DNA of 64,000 bases from Chelatococcus reniformis (lineage in GTDB: Bacteria; Pseudomonadota; Alphaproteobacteria; Rhizobiales; Beijerinckiaceae). The DNA lies in contig NZ_BMGG01000010.1 of NCBI RefSeq assembly GCF_014640075.1, positions 310,001 to 374,000 on the forward strand, written 5' to 3'. Of the stretch, positions 43,989 to 55,276 are shown piece by piece (position 1 is the stretch's first letter; each line of letters starts with the position of its first letter). The translations under genes and the position numbers were made by a program. The notes beneath the pieces were generated by a model. It was not told the origin of the DNA. It searched no databases and saw nothing but the letters and a program-made list of their open reading frames with translations.

Positions 43989-45569
43989 ATGCAAGACGAC
44001 TCGCGCCTGAGCACCTTGGCCGACGTGCCGCGGCTCCATGCGGCGACCAAGGGCGACCAGATCGCGCTGTCCTTCGAGGGTCGGCTCACGCAGCATGCCG
44101 AGTTCGACCGTCGCACCAGCCAGGTCGCCAACGCGTTGATCGCGGCAGGCCTGAAGCCGGGCGACCGCGTGGCGCATGTCGGCAAGAACACCGATTTCTT
44201 CTTCGAACTGGTCTTCGGCTGCTTCAAGGCGGGGGTCACCATCGTGCCCATCGTCTGGCGCCTGGCGCCGCCCGAGGTCGGCTACATCGTCGGTGATGCC
44301 GAGGCAAAGCTGCTGTTCGTCGGCCCCGAGTTCATCGACCTCGCCCGCCAGATCGTGCCCGATCTCCCGGGGCTCACGGCGGTGGTGGCGATGGAGGGCA
44401 ATGCGCCGGAATGGCAGGCCTTCGAGGCCTGGCGCAATGCCCAGCCCGCCACAGACCCCAAGCGGGAGGTCGGAACCGACGACGTCATCTTGCAGCTCTA
44501 TACCTCCGGCACCACCGGCCGCCCCAAGGGCGCCATGCTGACCCACGGCAATTTCCTGACCATGCGGCGCCTGCAGGACCAGTCCGAGGCCGAGTGGCTG
44601 CACTGGCACGACGACGACGTCGGGCTCATCGCCATGCCCAACGGTCACATCGGCGGCACCGGCTTCGGCATCTGGGTGCTCTACTACGGCGTCAAGGCCA
44701 TCATCACCCGCGAGTTCGACCCCATGCAGGTGCTCGACCTGATCGAGAACGAGGGCGTCAACAAGTTCTTCATGGTGCCGGCGGCGCTGCAGTTCGTGGT
44801 GCGTCAGCCCCGCGCCCGCGAGGTCGACTACAGCCGCCTGCGCTCGATCTCCTACGGCGCGAGCCCGATCCCGCACGCGCTGCTCGTCGAGTGCATGGAG
44901 GTCTTCAAGTGCGGTTTCGTGCAGATGTACGGGCTCACCGAGACCACCGGCACGGTGGTGGCGCTGCCGCCCGAGGACCATTCCGCGGACGAGTCGCCCA
45001 AGATGCGGTCGGCCGGCAAGGCGCTGCCCGGCGTCGAGATCGCCATCCTCGATGCCAGCGGCAAGCCCGTGCCGGTGGGCGAGATCGGCGAGATCGCCAT
45101 CAAATCGCCGTCCAACATGAAGGGTTACTGGAAGCTGCCGGAGGCGACCGCCTCGGCCATGCCCGGTGACAACTGGTTCAAGTCGGGCGACGCCGGTTAC
45201 ATGGACGAGGACGGCTACCTCTACGTCCACGACCGCATGAAGGACATGATCATCTCCGGCGGCGAGAACGTCTATCCGGCCGAGGTCGAGAACGCCATCT
45301 ACGGCCACCCGGACGTGGCGGAGGTGGCCGTCATCGGCGTGCCTTCGCAGAAGTGGGGCGAGGAGGTGAAGGCCATCGTCGCGCCCAAGCCGGGCGCCAG
45401 CCCGAGCGAGGACGACATCATCCGCTGGGCCCGCTCCAAGATCGCTGCCTTCAAGGCGCCGAAGTCGGTGGAGTTCATCGACGCCCTGCCGCGCAACGCG
45501 TCCGGCAAGATCCTGCGCCGCACCTTGCGCGAGCCCTTCTGGGCCGGCCGCGACCGACAGGTGAACTGA
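43989..45569 (+). CDS. long-chain-type fatty acyl-CoA synthetase
   Basis: A 526-residue AMP-forming ligase of the FadD type. P-loop LYTSGTTGRPKGAMLTH (about 168-184), QMYGLTETTG (A5), WFKSGDAGYMDEDGYLYVHD (A7), DRMKDMIISGGENVYPAE (A8) and the catalytic lysine in NASGKILRR are all present. It is the first gene of a cluster with three acyl-CoA dehydrogenases, a flavoprotein oxygenase and a crotonase, so it probably feeds the beta-oxidation steps encoded there. A palindromic operator precedes it. Confidence 0.92.
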   Translation: MQDDSRLSTLADVPRLHAATKGDQIALSFEGRLTQHAEFDRRTSQVANALIAAGLKPGDRVAHVGKNTDFFFELVFGCFKAGVTIVPIVWRLAPPEVGYIVGDAEAKLLFVGPEFIDLARQIVPDLPGLTAVVAMEGNAPEWQAFEAWRNAQPATDPKREVGTDDVILQLYTSGTTGRPKGAMLTHGNFLTMRRLQDQSEAEWLHWHDDDVGLIAMPNGHIGGTGFGIWVLYYGVKAIITREFDPMQVLDLIENEGVNKFFMVPAALQFVVRQPRAREVDYSRLRSISYGASPIPHALLVECMEVFKCGFVQMYGLTETTGTVVALPPEDHSADESPKMRSAGKALPGVEIAILDASGKPVPVGEIGEIAIKSPSNMKGYWKLPEATASAMPGDNWFKSGDAGYMDEDGYLYVHDRMKDMIISGGENVYPAEVENAIYGHPDVAEVAVIGVPSQKWGEEVKAIVAPKPGASPSEDDIIRWARSKIAAFKAPKSVEFIDALPRNASGKILRRTLREPFWAGRDRQVN

Positions 45570-45615
45570 GCGCACCCGCGGGGATCGGCGAGAAACGATT
45601 CTGATTCAATGAGTT

Positions 45616-45664
45616 GGAGCATTTCTATCGGATCAGAGGATTCCATCCGATCGGGAAATGCGCC
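45616..45664. repeat. short palindromic repeat
   Basis: An imperfect hairpin GGAGCATTTC..ATCGGAT / ATCCGAT..GAAATGCGCC, preceded by GATTCAA at 45604-45610. It is of the same family as 25538-25582 and 57916-57963. It lies between the ligase stop and the promoter of the acyl-CoA dehydrogenase operon. Confidence 0.8.
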
Positions 45665-45744
45665 AGGGCAGCCGGGCTGGCGCGGCTGTCTGGCCCCTCT
45701 TCGGCGCAGGGCTCTTGAGCCAGCGGCCGGGCGATTCTATTCTG

Positions 45745-45765
45745 TTGACCAAACGATCGTTAGGT
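45745..45765 (+). promoter_or_regulatory. palindromic operator before the acyl-CoA dehydrogenase operon
   Basis: CAAACGATCGTTAGG (45750-45764), with the core AACGATCGTT a perfect palindrome, overlaps a TTGACC -35-like hexamer (45745-45750). It is identical at 14 of 15 positions to the site before the acyl-CoA ligase gene at 43756-43770. It probably binds the same repressor. No regulator gene of the TetR type is in the window. Confidence 0.6.
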
Positions 45766-45841
45766 GCTGCAAGCGTCGCTAGGGTATGGCCCGTTTCCCG
45801 GGTCAGCAGCATCGGACGGCCGACATAGGCGGGAGGAAGCA

Positions 45842-46978
45842 ATGAACTTCGACTTCTCGGACGAGCAGAAGCAGCTGCGCGACTCAGCGCGTCGTTTCCT
45901 GGAGAAGCAGAGCCCGGTCGCCGTGGTCCGCCGCGTGCTGGAGGGCGACGAAGGCTACGACAAGGAGCTGTGGAAGGGCCTGGCCGAGATGGGTTTCACC
46001 GGCGCGGCGATCCCCGAGGAGTTCGGCGGCGCCGGGCTCGGGCACCTGGAGCTCTGCGTCATCGCCGAGGAGCTCGGCCGCTCGTTGGCGCCGACGCCGT
46101 TCTCGTCCTCGATCTATTTGGCCGCCGAGTTCCTGATGGCGGCGGGCAGCGAGGAGCAGAAGGCGAAGTATCTCCCCAAGCTCGCATCGGGCGAATGGAT
46201 CGGCACGTTCGCCTTCGCCGAGGGCGTGGGCGAGGTGACGCCTGACCGCATCGCCTCCGGCGCCTCGCAGGGCAAGCTCAGCGGCACCAAGGTGCCGGTG
46301 CCGGACGGCGAGATCGCCGACTTCGCCGTGGTCGCGGCCAACACCGGCGGCTCCGGCGTGCGCTCGGTGTCGCTGTTCCTGGTCGACCTTTCCGGCGCGG
46401 GCGTGACCCGCACGCCGGTCAAGACCATCGACCCCAGCCGCAAGCATGCGCGCATCGCCTTCGACGGCGCGGCCGCGGAGCCCCTCGGTGCAGCGGGCGA
46501 GGGCTGGTCGATCCTGACCAACGTGCTCGACCGGGCCGCCGTGCTCACCGCCTTCGAGCAGGTGGGCGGCTCCGACCGGGCGCTGGAGATGGCCCGCGAC
46601 TACGCACTCGAGCGTATCGCCTTCGGCCGGCAGATCGGCTCCTTCCAGGCGATCAAGCACATCCTCGCCGACATGTACGTGTCGGCGACGCTCGCCCGTT
46701 CGAACTGCTACTGGGGCGCCTACGCGCTCTCGACCGGCTCAGCCGAACTGCCGGAGGCGGCGGCGACGGCCCGCGTCAGCGCTACCCAGGCCTTCCAGCA
46801 CTGCTCGACCAACAACATCCAGGTGCATGGCGGCATGGGCTTCACCTGGCAGTTCGATTGCCACCTCTATTACAAGCGCTCGAACCTGCTGGCACTCAAC
46901 CTCGGCAGCCTCTCCCAGTGGGAGAACAAGCTGATCGAGCGCATGCGCGCCGGCAACTCGGCCAAGGACGCGGCCTGA
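45842..46978 (+). CDS. acyl-CoA dehydrogenase, possible non-catalytic subunit
   Basis: The 378-residue protein has the acyl-CoA dehydrogenase fold (DEQKQLRDSARRFLEKQSPV; IPEEFGGAGLGHLELCVIAE; HGGMGFTWQFDCHLYYKR). It lacks the EPxxGSD loop that holds the FAD/substrate region in regular members; the place reads FAFAEGVGEVTPDR. At the helix position where the tandem neighbours have a NER glutamate it has LDR. These features recall the beta partner of heteromeric dehydrogenases known from actinobacterial steroid side-chain degradation. The two genes downstream code for fuller members. The ATG follows GGGAGGAAGC. Alone it may be inactive. Confidence 0.87.
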   Translation: MNFDFSDEQKQLRDSARRFLEKQSPVAVVRRVLEGDEGYDKELWKGLAEMGFTGAAIPEEFGGAGLGHLELCVIAEELGRSLAPTPFSSSIYLAAEFLMAAGSEEQKAKYLPKLASGEWIGTFAFAEGVGEVTPDRIASGASQGKLSGTKVPVPDGEIADFAVVAANTGGSGVRSVSLFLVDLSGAGVTRTPVKTIDPSRKHARIAFDGAAAEPLGAAGEGWSILTNVLDRAAVLTAFEQVGGSDRALEMARDYALERIAFGRQIGSFQAIKHILADMYVSATLARSNCYWGAYALSTGSAELPEAAATARVSATQAFQHCSTNNIQVHGGMGFTWQFDCHLYYKRSNLLALNLGSLSQWENKLIERMRAGNSAKDAA

Positions 46979-46989
46979 TCGCACGGGAG

Positions 46990-47083
46990 CGGGATGATCT
47001 TTCTTTGAGTCATTCCGCCCCAGTCTTTGTTTTGAGCATGATCTTGTCCAGAAAACCGGTACCGCCTTTTTGGCATCATGCTC
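46990..47083. repeat. RIME-like mosaic repeat inside the operon
   Basis: Two adjacent hairpins: GCGGGATGA/TCATTCCGC (46990-47018) and GAGCATGAT/ATCATGCTC (47034-47083), the latter with the core GAAAACCGGTACC. This is the pattern of Rhizobium-type intergenic mosaic elements. It fills the space between two dehydrogenase genes and ends two bases before the ribosome-binding site AGGGAGGA of the second, so the mRNA between them should be strongly structured. Confidence 0.82.
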
Positions 47084-47099
47084 TAGGGAGGATCGACCC

Positions 47100-48338
47100 A
47101 TGAACTTTGACGATACCCCCGAAGAGGCCAAGTTCCGTGCCGTCGCGCGCGAGTGGATCGGCGCCAACGCGCCGCACGAGCTCGACGCCGACTTGAAGCG
47201 CTCCGGCATGGGGGGCCTGCGCCTGCCGGGCCGCGACGTGCTCACGGAATCCAAGGCCTGGCAGAAGAAGAAGGCCGACGGCGGCTGGGCCGTCCCGCAC
47301 TGGCCCAAGGACTACGGCGGTCGCGGCGCGACGCCGATCGAGCGGGTGATCTGGCAGCAGGAGGAGGGCATCTACAATCAGCTCTCCGCCCCCTTCGCCA
47401 TCGGCCAGGGGATGTGCGGCCCGACCGTCATGGCCTACGCCGACGAGGACATCAAACGCCACTACCTGCCGCCGCTCGCCTCTGGCGAGAAGGTGTGGTG
47501 CCAGCTGTTCTCCGAGCCCGCGGGCGGATCGGACGTGGCGGCGCTGCGCACCCGGGCCGAGAAGGACGGGGACGACTGGATCATCAACGGCCAGAAGATC
47601 TGGACCAGCGGCGCCCAATTCTCCGACTACGGCATCCTGCTGACGCGCACCGATCCCAACGTGCCCAAGCACGCCGGGCTCACGATGTTCATCGTCGACA
47701 TGCATGCGCCGGGCGTCGAGGTCCGTCCCATCCATCAGATGAGCGGCGGGCGCGAGTTCAACGAGGTCTTCTTCGAGAACGTGCGCATCCCGGACAGCCA
47801 TCGTCTGGGCGCCGTCAACGACGGCTGGCAGGTGTCGCTGACCACGCTGATGAACGAGCGCATGTCCATCGGCACGCGTCTGAACACCGGCTTCCCTGAG
47901 ATCTTCGAGTTCTGCTCGCGCTTCGAGCTGCCGGACGGCCCGGCCATCGACGATCCGGCGGTGCGGGCCAAGCTCGCCACCTGGGCGGTCAAGGCGTCAG
48001 GGCTGCGCTATACGGCATTCCGCGCCATCTCCAGCCTGTCGAAGGGCGAGCGGCCGGGACCGGAGAATTCCATCGGCAAGCTGGTGGCCGGCGTGATGAC
48101 GCAGGACATCGCCAAGTTCGCGATGGAGCTGGAAGGGGAGGCGGGCATCCTCGCCGACCCGGACGAGGCGCCGGCTGCCGCGCTGTTCCAGAACCTCCTG
48201 GTGCGCTCGCCCGGCATGCGCATCGCCGGCGGCACCGACGAGATCCTGCGCAACATCATCGCCGAGCGCGTGCTCGGCCTGCCCGGCGACATCCGGGTGG
48301 ACAAGAAGGTGCCGTTCAACCAGGTGCCGAACCGATAG
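47100..48338 (+). CDS. acyl-CoA dehydrogenase (tandem paralogue 1)
   Basis: A 412-residue flavoenzyme that introduces the alpha,beta double bond in an acyl-CoA. FAD/substrate motifs FSEPAGGSDVAALRTRAEKD, INGQKIWTSGAQFSDYG and the C-terminal [20 protein letters not shown] are present. The likely base is the glutamate in LMNERMSIG, as in family members whose base lies on helix G instead of near the C-terminus. The next gene is a close paralogue. It is in an operon with the 45842 gene and may pair with that product. Confidence 0.92.
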   Translation: MNFDDTPEEAKFRAVAREWIGANAPHELDADLKRSGMGGLRLPGRDVLTESKAWQKKKADGGWAVPHWPKDYGGRGATPIERVIWQQEEGIYNQLSAPFAIGQGMCGPTVMAYADEDIKRHYLPPLASGEKVWCQLFSEPAGGSDVAALRTRAEKDGDDWIINGQKIWTSGAQFSDYGILLTRTDPNVPKHAGLTMFIVDMHAPGVEVRPIHQMSGGREFNEVFFENVRIPDSHRLGAVNDGWQVSLTTLMNERMSIGTRLNTGFPEIFEFCSRFELPDGPAIDDPAVRAKLATWAVKASGLRYTAFRAISSLSKGERPGPENSIGKLVAGVMTQDIAKFAMELEGEAGILADPDEAPAAALFQNLLVRSPGMRIAGGTDEILRNIIAERVLGLPGDIRVDKKVPFNQVPNR

Positions 48339-48422
48339 AGCCCGTCCAGCCCGGCGGAGGCGGCGGTGCGCGCGATCACCGCCTCCGGCCTCGTCCTGAC
48401 AGCATAGCGGGAGCATGCTCCA

Positions 48423-50722
<2,300 letters not shown>

Positions 50723-50734
50723 CGGCTTGCAGCC

Positions 50735-50759
50735 GCCCGCGCGCCCCGTGCGCGCGGGC
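50735..50759 (+). other. strong intercistronic hairpin
   Basis: A ten-base-pair all-GC stem (GCCCGCGCGC / GCGCGCGGGC) with a five-base loop, 12 bases after the flavoprotein stop. Without a U-run it is more likely an mRNA 3' end stabiliser or processing site in the operon than a terminator. Confidence 0.7.
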
Positions 50760-50831
50760 CGGCACCTCGATCGGACCGGACGAGCCTTTTTGCCTGGTCC
50801 GGCCCCAAAGAACACATCAGGGAGAAGCGCC

Positions 50832-51587
50832 ATGGGATCGCTCGTTCTGCGCGAGGACAGGGACGGCTGCGCCACGTTGACGCTCAACCGTCCGGACAAG
50901 CTCAATGCGCTCAATGTCGAGCTCTTCGCGGAGCTGAGCGGCCACGTCGACCGGATCGCCGCCGAGACCGACCGGGTCGGGCTGGTGATCGTGCGCGGTG
51001 CCGGCAAGTGCTTCTCGGCGGGTCACGACCTCACCGACATCGCGGCCGGCGAAAAGCCGCCGCGGCCCAACTTCCAGGCCGACGTCATCGAGCGTCTGGC
51101 CAACCTGCCGCAGCCGGTGATCTCCGCCGTGCACGGTCACTGCTATACCGGCGCGCTGGAGCTGGCGCTGGCCGGCGACCTCATCGTCGCATCGGAGGCG
51201 GCCAAGTTCGCCGATACCCATGCCCGCTGGGCGCTGACGCCGGTGTGGGGCATGAGCCAGCGCCTGCCGCGCCGGGTCGGCCTGCCCAAGGCCCGCGAGA
51301 TGATGTTCACGGCACGCACCTATACGGGCCGGCAGGCGGAAGCCATGGGGCTCGCCAACATCTGCGTGCCCGATGCGGAGTTCGACGCCGAGCTCGCGTC
51401 TCTCACCAAAGCGATCCTGGCCAATTCCTGGTACAGCCACCGCGCCAACAAGGCGCTGCTGCTGGCGACGGATGGGCTGCCGCTGGCCGCCGGGCTCGAC
51501 CACGAGATCGTGCGCACGCGCGGCCGCGGGCCGGACATGGAGGAGCGCATCGCCGCCTTCACGGCCAAGACGGCGAAGATCGCCTGA
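50832..51587 (+). CDS. enoyl-CoA hydratase/isomerase family protein
   Basis: A 251-residue crotonase with the ATG at 50832 behind GGGAGAAGCGCC. Oxyanion segments CFSAGHDL and CYTGALELAL are visible; the first hydratase glutamate is retained in GALELAL, but the second position lies in FADTHARW and is not Glu. It probably hydrates or isomerises an enoyl-CoA from the dehydrogenases upstream. It is the last gene of this cluster and converges on the antiporter gene. Confidence 0.88.
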   Translation: MGSLVLREDRDGCATLTLNRPDKLNALNVELFAELSGHVDRIAAETDRVGLVIVRGAGKCFSAGHDLTDIAAGEKPPRPNFQADVIERLANLPQPVISAVHGHCYTGALELALAGDLIVASEAAKFADTHARWALTPVWGMSQRLPRRVGLPKAREMMFTARTYTGRQAEAMGLANICVPDAEFDAELASLTKAILANSWYSHRANKALLLATDGLPLAAGLDHEIVRTRGRGPDMEERIAAFTAKTAKIA

Positions 51588-51624
51588 GGCAGCCGGGGCG
51601 CGGCGCCGGATCGGCGAACGCGGT

Positions 51625-53445
51625 CTAACCCGCGGCCTCCTCCTCGGCGAGGGCGCCCGCCTCCGGGTTCAGGGCCCGCGCGGTCTGGCGCGGGCGTACG
51701 AAGGGCTCCGGCTTCGGCGCATTGGAATGGAGCAGAGCGGCGCCGGCATAGAGTCCGCTCGTCTGGTCCAGGCTGAAGCGCTCCGCGTCCAGCCGGCGGA
51801 TATCGGCGATCGTTTCGGCCGCCTCGAGGGAAGGCAGGCCCAGGAACTCGAGGGCGTCACGACCGAAGGCGAGCGCCGATTCCAGGGTCTCGCGCATCTG
51901 GAAGTCGACCTTCTGGTTCATCAGCTCGAGCGCGTGGCCGCGGTCGTAGGCCCGCACGAGCAGGCCTGCATTGGGGAAGGCCTCCTTCGCCAGCGCGACG
52001 ATCTTGTTGGCGGCCTCCCGATTGTCGATACAAACGGCCAGCACCCTCGCGTGGGCCGCGCCGGAGGCGTGCAGAACGTCGAGGTTGGTGCCGTCCCCAT
52101 AGTAGATCTTGAAGCCGAACTTGGCGGCGCTGCGGATCATGTCGGGGTCGTTGTCGATGATGGTTACGTCGAGGCCTCGTGCCAGGAAGGCCTGGCTGAC
52201 CACCTGCCCGAACCGTCCGAACCCCACGAGCAGGACCGAGCCGTGGAGCCCGTCCGGTCGTTCCAGCCCGTCGAGATCGGGCTTCTCCGCCGGCAGCAGG
52301 CGGCGCGCCGCCACCACGGCGAGCGGCGTCAGCACCATGGAGATGATGACCGTCGACGACATGATCGCGTTGACGAGCGGATCGAAGAGGCCGACGGCGG
52401 CGGCCGCCCCGTAGAGGACGAAGGCGAACTCGCCGCCCTGGGCAAACAGGGCCGCCCGGTAGATGGCCTCCCGGCGGCCGGCACCGAACAGCAGCGCCAC
52501 CACCGCGATGCCGACGGCCTTGACCAGCATGTAGCCCACCACGGCAAGCGCCACGACGGGCCACTGCTGGAGCACCACCGCCAGGTTCAGTGACATGCCC
52601 ACCGCCATGAAGAACAGGCCTAGCAGCAGGCCGCGGAACGGCTCGATGTCGGCCTCGAGCTGGTGACGGAAGGTGGAGCCGGAGAGCAGCACGCCGGCGA
52701 GGAAGGCACCCATGGCCATGGACAGGCCGGACACCTGCATCAGCAGAGCCGTGCCGAGCACCACGGTGAGCGCCGCCGCCGTCATGATCTCGCGCGCCCG
52801 CGCGGCGGAGAGGAGCGCGAACAACGGGTTGAGCAACCAGCGGCCGGCCGCGACCACCACCGCGACGGCGCCGACCGCCATGGCCAGGCTCATCCAGTCG
52901 GCCCGCAGATTTTCCCCGGTGGCCGGCGCCAGCAGCGCAACGACTGCCAGGAGCGGTACGATGGCGAGGTCCTCCAGGAGAAGAATGGAGACCGCCCGCT
53001 GACCTGCAGGCGTCGCCGTTTCGCCCGTCTCGTCCAGAATCTGGATGATTGCCGCGGTGGAGGAGAGCACGAAGCCCATGGCTGCGATGAAAGCGGCAGC
53101 CGGATCGAGCCCGGCGAGCACGCCAAGTCCCGTCAGGAGCGCGCCGCAGGCCGCAACCTGCGCGGCGCCGAGGCCGAATATGTCCTTACGCAGGCTCCAG
53201 AGCCTCGCCGGGCGCATCTCCAGCCCGATGACGAAGAGAAACATGACGACGCCAAGCTCGGCGAAGTGCAACACCGCCTCCGGCGCCGCGATGACCTCCA
53301 GGCCGAACGGGCCTATGGCGAGCCCGGCGGCGAGATAGCCCAGCACCGAGCCAAGGCCTGCGCGCTTGAACAAGGGAGCAGCGACGACGCCTGCCCCGAG
53401 GACGGCGACGATCTGCACGAGCTCGAAGTTCGACGATTCGGCCAC
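51625..53445 (-). CDS. CPA2 cation:proton antiporter with TrkA-N domain (KefB/KefC-like)
   Basis: The 606-residue membrane protein has about twelve N-terminal helices (starting VQIVAVLGAGVVAAPLFKRA) and a C-terminal Rossmann TrkA-N/KTN domain (VLLVGFGRFGQVVSQAFLAR; IIDNDPDMIRSAAKFGFKIY; YGDGTNLDVL). KefC-type proteins release K+ in exchange for protons when activated, e.g. by glutathione adducts. I use the GTG at 53445, preceded by GAGAGGAG; the frame is open to 53529. There is no separate kefF/kefG ancillary gene. The DUF-free gap after it (53446-53828) separates it from the next gene. Confidence 0.92.
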   Translation of the reverse strand: MAESSNFELVQIVAVLGAGVVAAPLFKRAGLGSVLGYLAAGLAIGPFGLEVIAAPEAVLHFAELGVVMFLFVIGLEMRPARLWSLRKDIFGLGAAQVAACGALLTGLGVLAGLDPAAAFIAAMGFVLSSTAAIIQILDETGETATPAGQRAVSILLLEDLAIVPLLAVVALLAPATGENLRADWMSLAMAVGAVAVVVAAGRWLLNPLFALLSAARAREIMTAAALTVVLGTALLMQVSGLSMAMGAFLAGVLLSGSTFRHQLEADIEPFRGLLLGLFFMAVGMSLNLAVVLQQWPVVALAVVGYMLVKAVGIAVVALLFGAGRREAIYRAALFAQGGEFAFVLYGAAAAVGLFDPLVNAIMSSTVIISMVLTPLAVVAARRLLPAEKPDLDGLERPDGLHGSVLLVGFGRFGQVVSQAFLARGLDVTIIDNDPDMIRSAAKFGFKIYYGDGTNLDVLHASGAAHARVLAVCIDNREAANKIVALAKEAFPNAGLLVRAYDRGHALELMNQKVDFQMRETLESALAFGRDALEFLGLPSLEAAETIADIRRLDAERFSLDQTSGLYAGAALLHSNAPKPEPFVRPRQTARALNPEAGALAEEEAAG

Positions 53446-53828
53446 AACGCTCCTCTCGGGTATCGGGTTGGCTGCCGGCAGAGGCAGGAACCATGCCCTA
53501 ACGCGAGGGCGGCGATCCCGCGAGCGCAAATTTCGCGGTAACGCACGAGATGGCGTGTGAGACGAGTACGGGCGCCGCCGCCACGGGCCGCGCGCCGTAG
53601 CGCGTGGGGCTCGAACATCTCCCGATCAGACGCAGTCATCCGACCGCCCGGACACGCGCCAGATTACTGAATCAGGGCGTTTCCTGTCCGACGAGTCCAC
53701 CCGACGGGAGCGCGCTCTGGGGCAGGCCGAAGCGCGCACCGATCATGCGACCGGGCGCGACCGGGTGGTCAATGCGCCACTCAGCGGCGGCGGCCCGATA
53801 TGGATGCGGACCCGCCAACGAGCCTGGA
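53446..53828. other. gene-free stretch
   Basis: About 380 bases upstream of the antiporter gene. Short frames on both strands lack ribosome-binding sites and recognisable products. No repeat or hairpin stands out. Confidence 0.5.
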
Positions 53829-54533
53829 TTACTGACCGACCGTCACGCCCGGGTCAGCAGACAGCTGGATGACCTGCCTGCCGCCATTCATCGTGCGCAG
53901 GTCGTTCACATAGTTCTCCGGGAGCAGCAGATGCGAGGGCGTCTTCAAGCCCATGTAGTTCGCGATCCGGCCGATGAACCAGGTGCAATTGGTCGTCGCG
54001 GCATTCCACAGCGGCGTGCTGCCCTGCAACTGCTTGATATAGGCGAACACCCGCTTGGCATCCGCTTCGCTCATATAGACGCGATAGCTGGCCGTCAGGT
54101 ACTCCTCGTCGAGATCGCCGTAGCTCTTGCCGGTCTCCGACGGCACCCAGACCAGATGCCCCAGCATATAGGGGAGGGGGTCGTCTCCGGCGGGATGAAG
54201 GCCGGCCACCTCGACCTCCCGCTCGCTCGATTTCCCGAACCAGATGAAGGCGTGACCGTAGGACGCCGCCGTGCGCGAGCGGAAATCGACGTAATAGGGG
54301 CCTGGCACGGCGGCGCGCCGGCGGCTGGCTCTGGCGTCGCCCTGGCCGACCGCGGCAAGTACTTGCCGGCCTTGCGTCGATGCCTGGCTGTCGGTCCGCT
54401 GGTCCGGGCTCGCCGCAATTTCGCGAGCGCTGATCGTTCCCATGGACAGGCCCCAAAAGGCCGCGATGGCAAACAGCGCCGCCGCACAGCGGCTAGATCG
54501 TCCGATTTGCGCAAATCCCCGCACTTTGAGCAC
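53829..54533 (-). CDS. exported DUF4105-like protein with NCT motif
   Basis: The protein of about 234 residues starts, in my reading, at a GTG at 54533 and has a signal-like segment (CAAALFAIAAFWGLSMGTIS). The mature domain has YGHAFIWFGKSSEREVEVAG and, 100 residues on, TTNCTWFIGRIANYMGL. A histidine in a GHAF motif plus a cysteine in NCT resembles the DUF4105/NlpC-P60-like papain fold, which suggests a periplasmic thiol hydrolase or transferase. The gene at 58066 codes for another NCT protein. The frame is open to 54641, so the start is uncertain. Confidence 0.65.
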   Translation of the reverse strand: MLKVRGFAQIGRSSRCAAALFAIAAFWGLSMGTISAREIAASPDQRTDSQASTQGRQVLAAVGQGDARASRRRAAVPGPYYVDFRSRTAASYGHAFIWFGKSSEREVEVAGLHPAGDDPLPYMLGHLVWVPSETGKSYGDLDEEYLTASYRVYMSEADAKRVFAYIKQLQGSTPLWNAATTNCTWFIGRIANYMGLKTPSHLLLPENYVNDLRTMNGGRQVIQLSADPGVTVGQ

Positions 54534-54765
54534 CCCAATCTCGACCACGAGCGGCGGACGGACCGTGCTGGACACAGGCGGAATCGATTGCTGTATCGAA
54601 CCGGACGTGAGAACAGGCGCGGAAGCGGATCCGTTGCGCACACGGGGACTAAGAAAGCAAACGATGGCGAGATTCAGATCGAATCCAACCCTTCGGGAGC
54701 CGATGACAACCGGCTACCCGCTGAGGACCTGGAGCAGGTCATGCATCCCCGGGGAGGGGATGGTA

Positions 54766-54984
54766 TCAGCCCTTGGTGATGATCGGGGCCGGGGCCGGCG
54801 CCGGCGCCTTGCCGAACGGGGCCTTGCCGACGACAGGAGCCTTGCCGACGGGGGACTTGCCGATCGGGGCCTTGCCTACCGGGGCCGGCGCGACGGGAAC
54901 CGGCTGGGGCTGCGGCAGGTCGGCAGCGACAGCGAAGCTCATCATGGCCAGCGACGAGGCTGTCACAATCAGAGACTTGAGCAT
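54766..54984 (-). CDS. exported peptide with GKAP repeats
   Basis: A 72-residue precursor from the ATG at 54984, after GGAGAT. The signal peptide (SLIVTASSLAMMSFAVAA) is followed by a proline-rich region and repeats of the type P-[VI]-G-K-[AS]-P: APVGKAPIGKSPVGKAP, VVGKAPFGKAPAPAP. Such Lys/Pro-rich exported peptides are known in several Hyphomicrobiales but without an established function. The rest of the gap up to 55276 contains nothing recognisable. Confidence 0.75.
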   Translation of the reverse strand: MLKSLIVTASSLAMMSFAVAADLPQPQPVPVAPAPVGKAPIGKSPVGKAPVVGKAPFGKAPAPAPAPIITKG

Positions 54985-55276
54985 AAGCGGATCTCCTAGG
55001 AGTTCTAGATTGGAGACGACAGTCTCGGGAATCTCCACACGCGAGTGTAGCGCCTAACGACTAACGTGAATGCCCCCTGCCGCGCAATTGAGAGTCGGAT
55101 CGTCGAGGCGAACCGCCCTTGGGTTTTCAAGCGATGTGGCAAAAATAGCGCGTGGGGACCATTTCAGCAGGCGCAACGCGCCGCGTTTCAGGCTAATCGA
55201 CCTCAGCGCTGCTGTGGCGTTGGTGGCGAAATCAAGCCCATCGTTGGACCGCAAGCGACACAATCGGCGCGCAGAA

